NCBI GenBank assembly: GCA_900769035.1
Contig: CAAGFD010000154.1
Location: forward strand, 1-19,319
DNA from: Bacteroidales bacterium
Lineage (GTDB): Bacteria > Bacteroidota > Bacteroidia > Bacteroidales > Paludibacteraceae
Reading direction: 5' to 3'
DNA length: 19,319 nucleotides
Below, in pieces: positions 16,902-19,319 of the stretch. The notes beneath the pieces were generated by a model, which searched no databases, was not told where the DNA came from, and saw only the letters and a program-made list of their open reading frames with translations. The first letter of the stretch is position 1. Each line of letters starts with the position of its first letter. Made by a program: the position numbers and the translations under genes.

Positions 16902-17420
16902 TTATCTCTCAGAGAGAGTTTTAAGCACTCCGTGGATAGTAGAACCACCTGATTGAAGTGCAGAAACGACGTTCTTGATAGGAGATTGTAAGAGAGTGAT
17001 AACATCTCCGATAAGTTCGTTTTTGCTCTTGATAGCGACAAGAGCGTCGAGTTGATTTTCTCCAATATAGAAGGATTCTTCAACGTAAGCACCTTTGAGT
17101 ACAGGTTTAAGATTTTTCTCGTTAAACTCTTTGATGAGTTTAGCAGGTTCGTTTCCTGTGTTGCAGAAAAGAACTGCGGTATTCTCTTTCAAGCAAGGGA
17201 ATAAAGGAGAGAAATCCGTGCCCTCTATTTGCTCCAAGGCTTGTTTCATAAGTTTGTTTTTAACAACGAGCATTTTGATGCCGCGTTTAAAACAAGCTCT
17301 ACGTAAATCGCTCACTTGACCTGCATTCATACCTTGAGTTTCAGTAAGGTAGAAGTGAGGGTAAGAAGAAACAACTTCTTTTATTTGGTTAATTAAAATG
17401 CTTTTATCTTCCTTTTTCAT
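16902..17420 (-). CDS. rplJ: 50S ribosomal protein L10
   Basis: L10 anchors the L7/L12 dimers to the large subunit. At 172 residues it has the normal length; the N-terminal rRNA-binding domain includes LTETQGMNAGQVSDLRRACF and the C-terminal helix for L12 binding follows QSPIKNVVSALQSGG. Only 14 bases separate it from rplA, so the classical L10 leader that binds L10(L12)4 in E. coli and Firmicutes has no room here. Confidence 0.99.
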   Translation of the reverse strand: MKKEDKSILINQIKEVVSSYPHFYLTETQGMNAGQVSDLRRACFKRGIKMLVVKNKLMKQALEQIEGTDFSPLFPCLKENTAVLFCNTGNEPAKLIKEFNEKNLKPVLKGAYVEESFYIGENQLDALVAIKSKNELIGDVITLLQSPIKNVVSALQSGGSTIHGVLKTLSER

Positions 17421-17434
17421 ACTTTCACGGATTA

Positions 17435-18133
17435 TTAGTTTTCATCAATAGACTTGGTGTCGACTTTAACACCTTTACTCATAGTGGAGGAAAGATAAAC
17501 ACTCTTAACGTAGGTACCTTTAGCGGTAGCAGGTTTAAGTTTCATGATAGTAGACATAAACTCGCGTGCATTTTCTACGATTTGTTGTTCGGAGAAAGAT
17601 ACTTTACCGATAGAAGTATGAACGATACCGAATTTATCGACTTTGAAGTCAATTTTACCTTGTTTAACTTCGCGAACTGCGGCAGCGACATCCATAGTTA
17701 CAGTACCGCTTTTAGGGTTAGGCATAAGACCACGAGGACCGAGGATACGGCCAAGGGCACCTATTTTACCCATAATAGCAGGCATAGTAATGATGACGTC
17801 AACGTCAGTCCAACCGCCTTTAATTTTTTCGATATATTCATCAAGACCTACATAATCAGCACCTGCGGCTTTAGCGTCAGCCTCTTTATCAGGGGTACAT
17901 AATGCAAGAACTCTTACTTGTTTACCGGTACCGTTAGGTAATGAAACCACGCCGCGCACCATTTGGTTTGCTTTACGAGGGTCAACACCGAGACGGACGT
18001 CGATATCAACAGAGGCATCAAATTTGGTAGTAGTAATTTCTTTTACCAATTTAGCAGCTTCTTTGAGTGTATAAGCCTTTCCTGCTTCAATTTTTTCTAA
18101 AGCCAACTTTTGATTTTTTGTTAGTTTTCCCAT
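17435..18133 (-). CDS. rplA: 50S ribosomal protein L1
   Basis: L1 forms the mobile stalk near the ribosomal E site and in many bacteria represses its own operon by binding mRNA. The 232 residues are full length and include the signature GRILGPRGLMPNPKSGTV (domain II) and the C-terminal PATAKGTYVKSVYLSSTMS. It lies 19 bases after rplK, in the order rplK-rplA that is nearly universal in bacteria. Confidence 0.99.
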   Translation of the reverse strand: MGKLTKNQKLALEKIEAGKAYTLKEAAKLVKEITTTKFDASVDIDVRLGVDPRKANQMVRGVVSLPNGTGKQVRVLALCTPDKEADAKAAGADYVGLDEYIEKIKGGWTDVDVIITMPAIMGKIGALGRILGPRGLMPNPKSGTVTMDVAAAVREVKQGKIDFKVDKFGIVHTSIGKVSFSEQQIVENAREFMSTIMKLKPATAKGTYVKSVYLSSTMSKGVKVDTKSIDEN

Positions 18134-18152
18134 TACAATTGAAGTTTAAAGA

Positions 18153-18593
18153 TTAAAAATTAGGAAATTCTCCTTTTACAGAGATACCCATACTTCTCGC
18201 AGTTCCTGCTACCATTTTCATAGCAGCCTCTACTTCAAAGCAGTTTAAGTCTGGCATTTTATCTTCAGCGATAGTTTTTACTTGATCCCAAGTAATTTCA
18301 GCCACTTTTTTACGGTTAGGCTCTGCACTACCGCCTTTTACTTTTGCTGCCTCGAGTAATTGCACGGCAACCGGAGGAGTTTTAACAACAAAAGAGAATG
18401 ACTTATCTGCATAGTAAGTGATAACAACCGGTAAAATTTTACCTGCTTTGTCTTGAGTTCTGGCATTGAACTGCTTGCAGAAATCCATGATATTGATACC
18501 TTTAGAACCAAGAGCAGGTCCTACAGGAGGAGAAGGATTAGCTGCACCACCTTTTATTTGTAATTTAATAAATCCAGCAACTTCTTTTGCCAT
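18153..18593 (-). CDS. rplK: 50S ribosomal protein L11
   Basis: L11 binds the GTPase-associated centre of 23S rRNA at the base of the stalk. The 146 residues contain the Pro-rich N-terminal segment (GGAANPSPPVGPALGSKGIN), typical of L11, and the C-terminal rRNA-binding domain with MVAGTARSMGISVKG. It starts 65 bases after nusG, the widest gap within the upstream half of this unit, where a leader structure may sit. Confidence 0.99.
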   Translation of the reverse strand: MAKEVAGFIKLQIKGGAANPSPPVGPALGSKGINIMDFCKQFNARTQDKAGKILPVVITYYADKSFSFVVKTPPVAVQLLEAAKVKGGSAEPNRKKVAEITWDQVKTIAEDKMPDLNCFEVEAAMKMVAGTARSMGISVKGEFPNF

Positions 18594-18658
18594 AAATCTA
18601 ATTTTTAGTTGTTACATAAAAATAGGGTAAGAGGGATACCGGCGTAACCCGGTTTTGC
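18594..18658 (-). promoter_or_regulatory. Possible rplK-rplA leader structure
   Basis: The nusG-rplK gap, read on the minus strand, holds a 5-bp perfect stem ACCGG/CCGGT (18653-18638, loop GTTACG). A C-rich strand (ATCCCTCTTACCC) follows, then an AT-rich stretch up to the rplK start. No T run follows directly, so it is not a terminator. L1 in other bacteria binds a leader before rplK; assigning that role here is inference from position only. Confidence 0.3.
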
Positions 18659-19213
18659 TTACTCTTTTTCGACGTTAGTGAAACTTAATTTAAGAGGTGT
18701 TTTACGCTCAAAAATTTTCACCATTACTTTCAGTTCTTTTTTCTCGTTATTAACTTCTTCGACAACTCCGGTAAATCCGTTGAACGGATCGGTAGTGACC
18801 TTTACGATATCGCCCACGAAGAATGGGGTAATAATTTCAGGGTCGTTATCCTCGAGTTGGTCGCACAAGCCAAGAATGCGTTTAACTTCAGAAGGTCTCA
18901 AGGCTTCCGGTTGTTTTCCTACAGAAGCGCCGAGAAAACCGATAACGTTTGGAACGTCATCGCGGAGATATGCTGTTACTTCGCCGTTAAGGGCGGCTTC
19001 TATCAGCACATAACCCGGAAGGTAACTGCGTTCTTTAACGATTTTTTTACCATTACGCACAGAATACACTTTTTCTGTAGGGATTAATACCTGAGAGATA
19101 TACTGACCGAGCGAGGATTTTTTTATCTCAGCATCGAGATATTCTTTAACCTTGCTTTCTTTGCCACTAACGGCACGGAGTACATACCATTTTTTTTGAA
19201 GATTCTCAGACAT
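18659..19213 (-). CDS. nusG: Transcription termination/antitermination factor NusG
   Basis: NusG bridges RNA polymerase to Rho or to the leading ribosome. I set the start at MSENLQKKWYVLRAVSGKE (ATG at 19213), giving 184 residues: an NGN domain (about 8-115, including SYLPGYVLIEA) and a KOW domain (about 130-184) with VGDIVKVTTDPFNGFTGVV. A start at 19273 is open but would overlap the secE coding end and add 20 residues foreign to the family. It begins 16 bases after the secE stop. It lacks the long insertion seen in some other phyla. Confidence 0.97.
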   Translation of the reverse strand: MSENLQKKWYVLRAVSGKESKVKEYLDAEIKKSSLGQYISQVLIPTEKVYSVRNGKKIVKERSYLPGYVLIEAALNGEVTAYLRDDVPNVIGFLGASVGKQPEALRPSEVKRILGLCDQLEDNDPEIITPFFVGDIVKVTTDPFNGFTGVVEEVNNEKKELKVMVKIFERKTPLKLSFTNVEKE

Positions 19214-19229
19214 AATTACACAGAAATAA

Positions 19230-19319
19230 TTAGATGTATTTATAAACCAATGACATAAGGTTTTCAAAACCAAAATCCATCACCCAAACTACCAGTGCAA
19301 TAAGGAGGGAAGCAATTAA
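19230..19319 (-). CDS. secE: Preprotein translocase subunit SecE, C-terminal part
   Basis: The last 29 codons of a reading frame that enters from the right edge. The translation ends with a hydrophobic helix (LIASLLIALVVWVMDFGF) followed by ENLMSLVYKYI and a stop. This matches the single membrane helix and C-terminus of Bacteroidota SecE, a component of the SecYEG protein translocation channel. Its place directly before nusG is conserved throughout bacteria. The N-terminus and the operon promoter lie outside the window. Confidence 0.85.
   Translation of the reverse strand, partial: LIASLLIALVVWVMDFGFENLMSLVYKYI

Noticed and set aside
19214..19273. Longer start for nusG at 19273
   Set aside because: It would overlap the secE coding end by 44 bases and adds residues not seen in NusG. 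The family begins near MSENLQKKW.

Overview
The window reads as chromosomal DNA from a member of the Bacteroidota, most likely order Bacteroidales, with moderately low GC. Four things point there: the typical Bacteroidales forms of RpoB, RpoC, NusA and IF-2; start codons preceded by AT-rich sequence with no clear Shine-Dalgarno; a promoter before rimP that matches the Bacteroidota sigma-70 consensus exactly (TTTG, 20 bases, TAnnTTTG); and a lipoprotein signal ending in LISC. I cannot name the family or genus.

From right to left on the minus strand (19319 to 8137) lies the transcription/ribosomal cluster: secE (3' end only), nusG, rplK, rplA, rplJ, rplL, rpoB, rpoC. Spacing is tight except for three leader-like gaps: before rplK, between rplL and rpoB (two stacked hairpins, one with a U tract) and between rpoB and rpoC. 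A strong intrinsic terminator closes the unit after rpoC.

A 403-base gap (7789-8191) holds that terminator, a doubtful 44-codon ORF on the plus strand, a cluster of short inverted repeats and the consensus promoter of the next minus-strand unit. That unit is rimP, nusA, infB and then, past a U-tract hairpin, a cvpA-family membrane protein gene. RimP matures the 30S subunit, NusA binds RNA polymerase and IF-2 starts translation. With the RNA polymerase genes, NusG and the L10-L12 stalk next door, about 17 kb is devoted to coupling transcription with translation. The head-to-tail meeting of the rpoBC and nusA-infB units looks like a rearrangement compared with the Bacteroidales genomes I remember.

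The left end (1-2038) is accessory. Two plus-strand genes, a 5'-truncated putative papain-like cysteine peptidase and a small lipoprotein 22 bases behind it, converge on a minus-strand gene of unknown function. A perfect 15-bp bidirectional terminator separates them.

Most of the window is ordinary housekeeping DNA. I see no tRNA or rRNA gene, CRISPR array, intact mobile element or clearly new multi-gene system. The best leads are the peptidase/lipoprotein pair, the layered regulatory hairpins inside the core operons and the odd rpoC-rimP junction.
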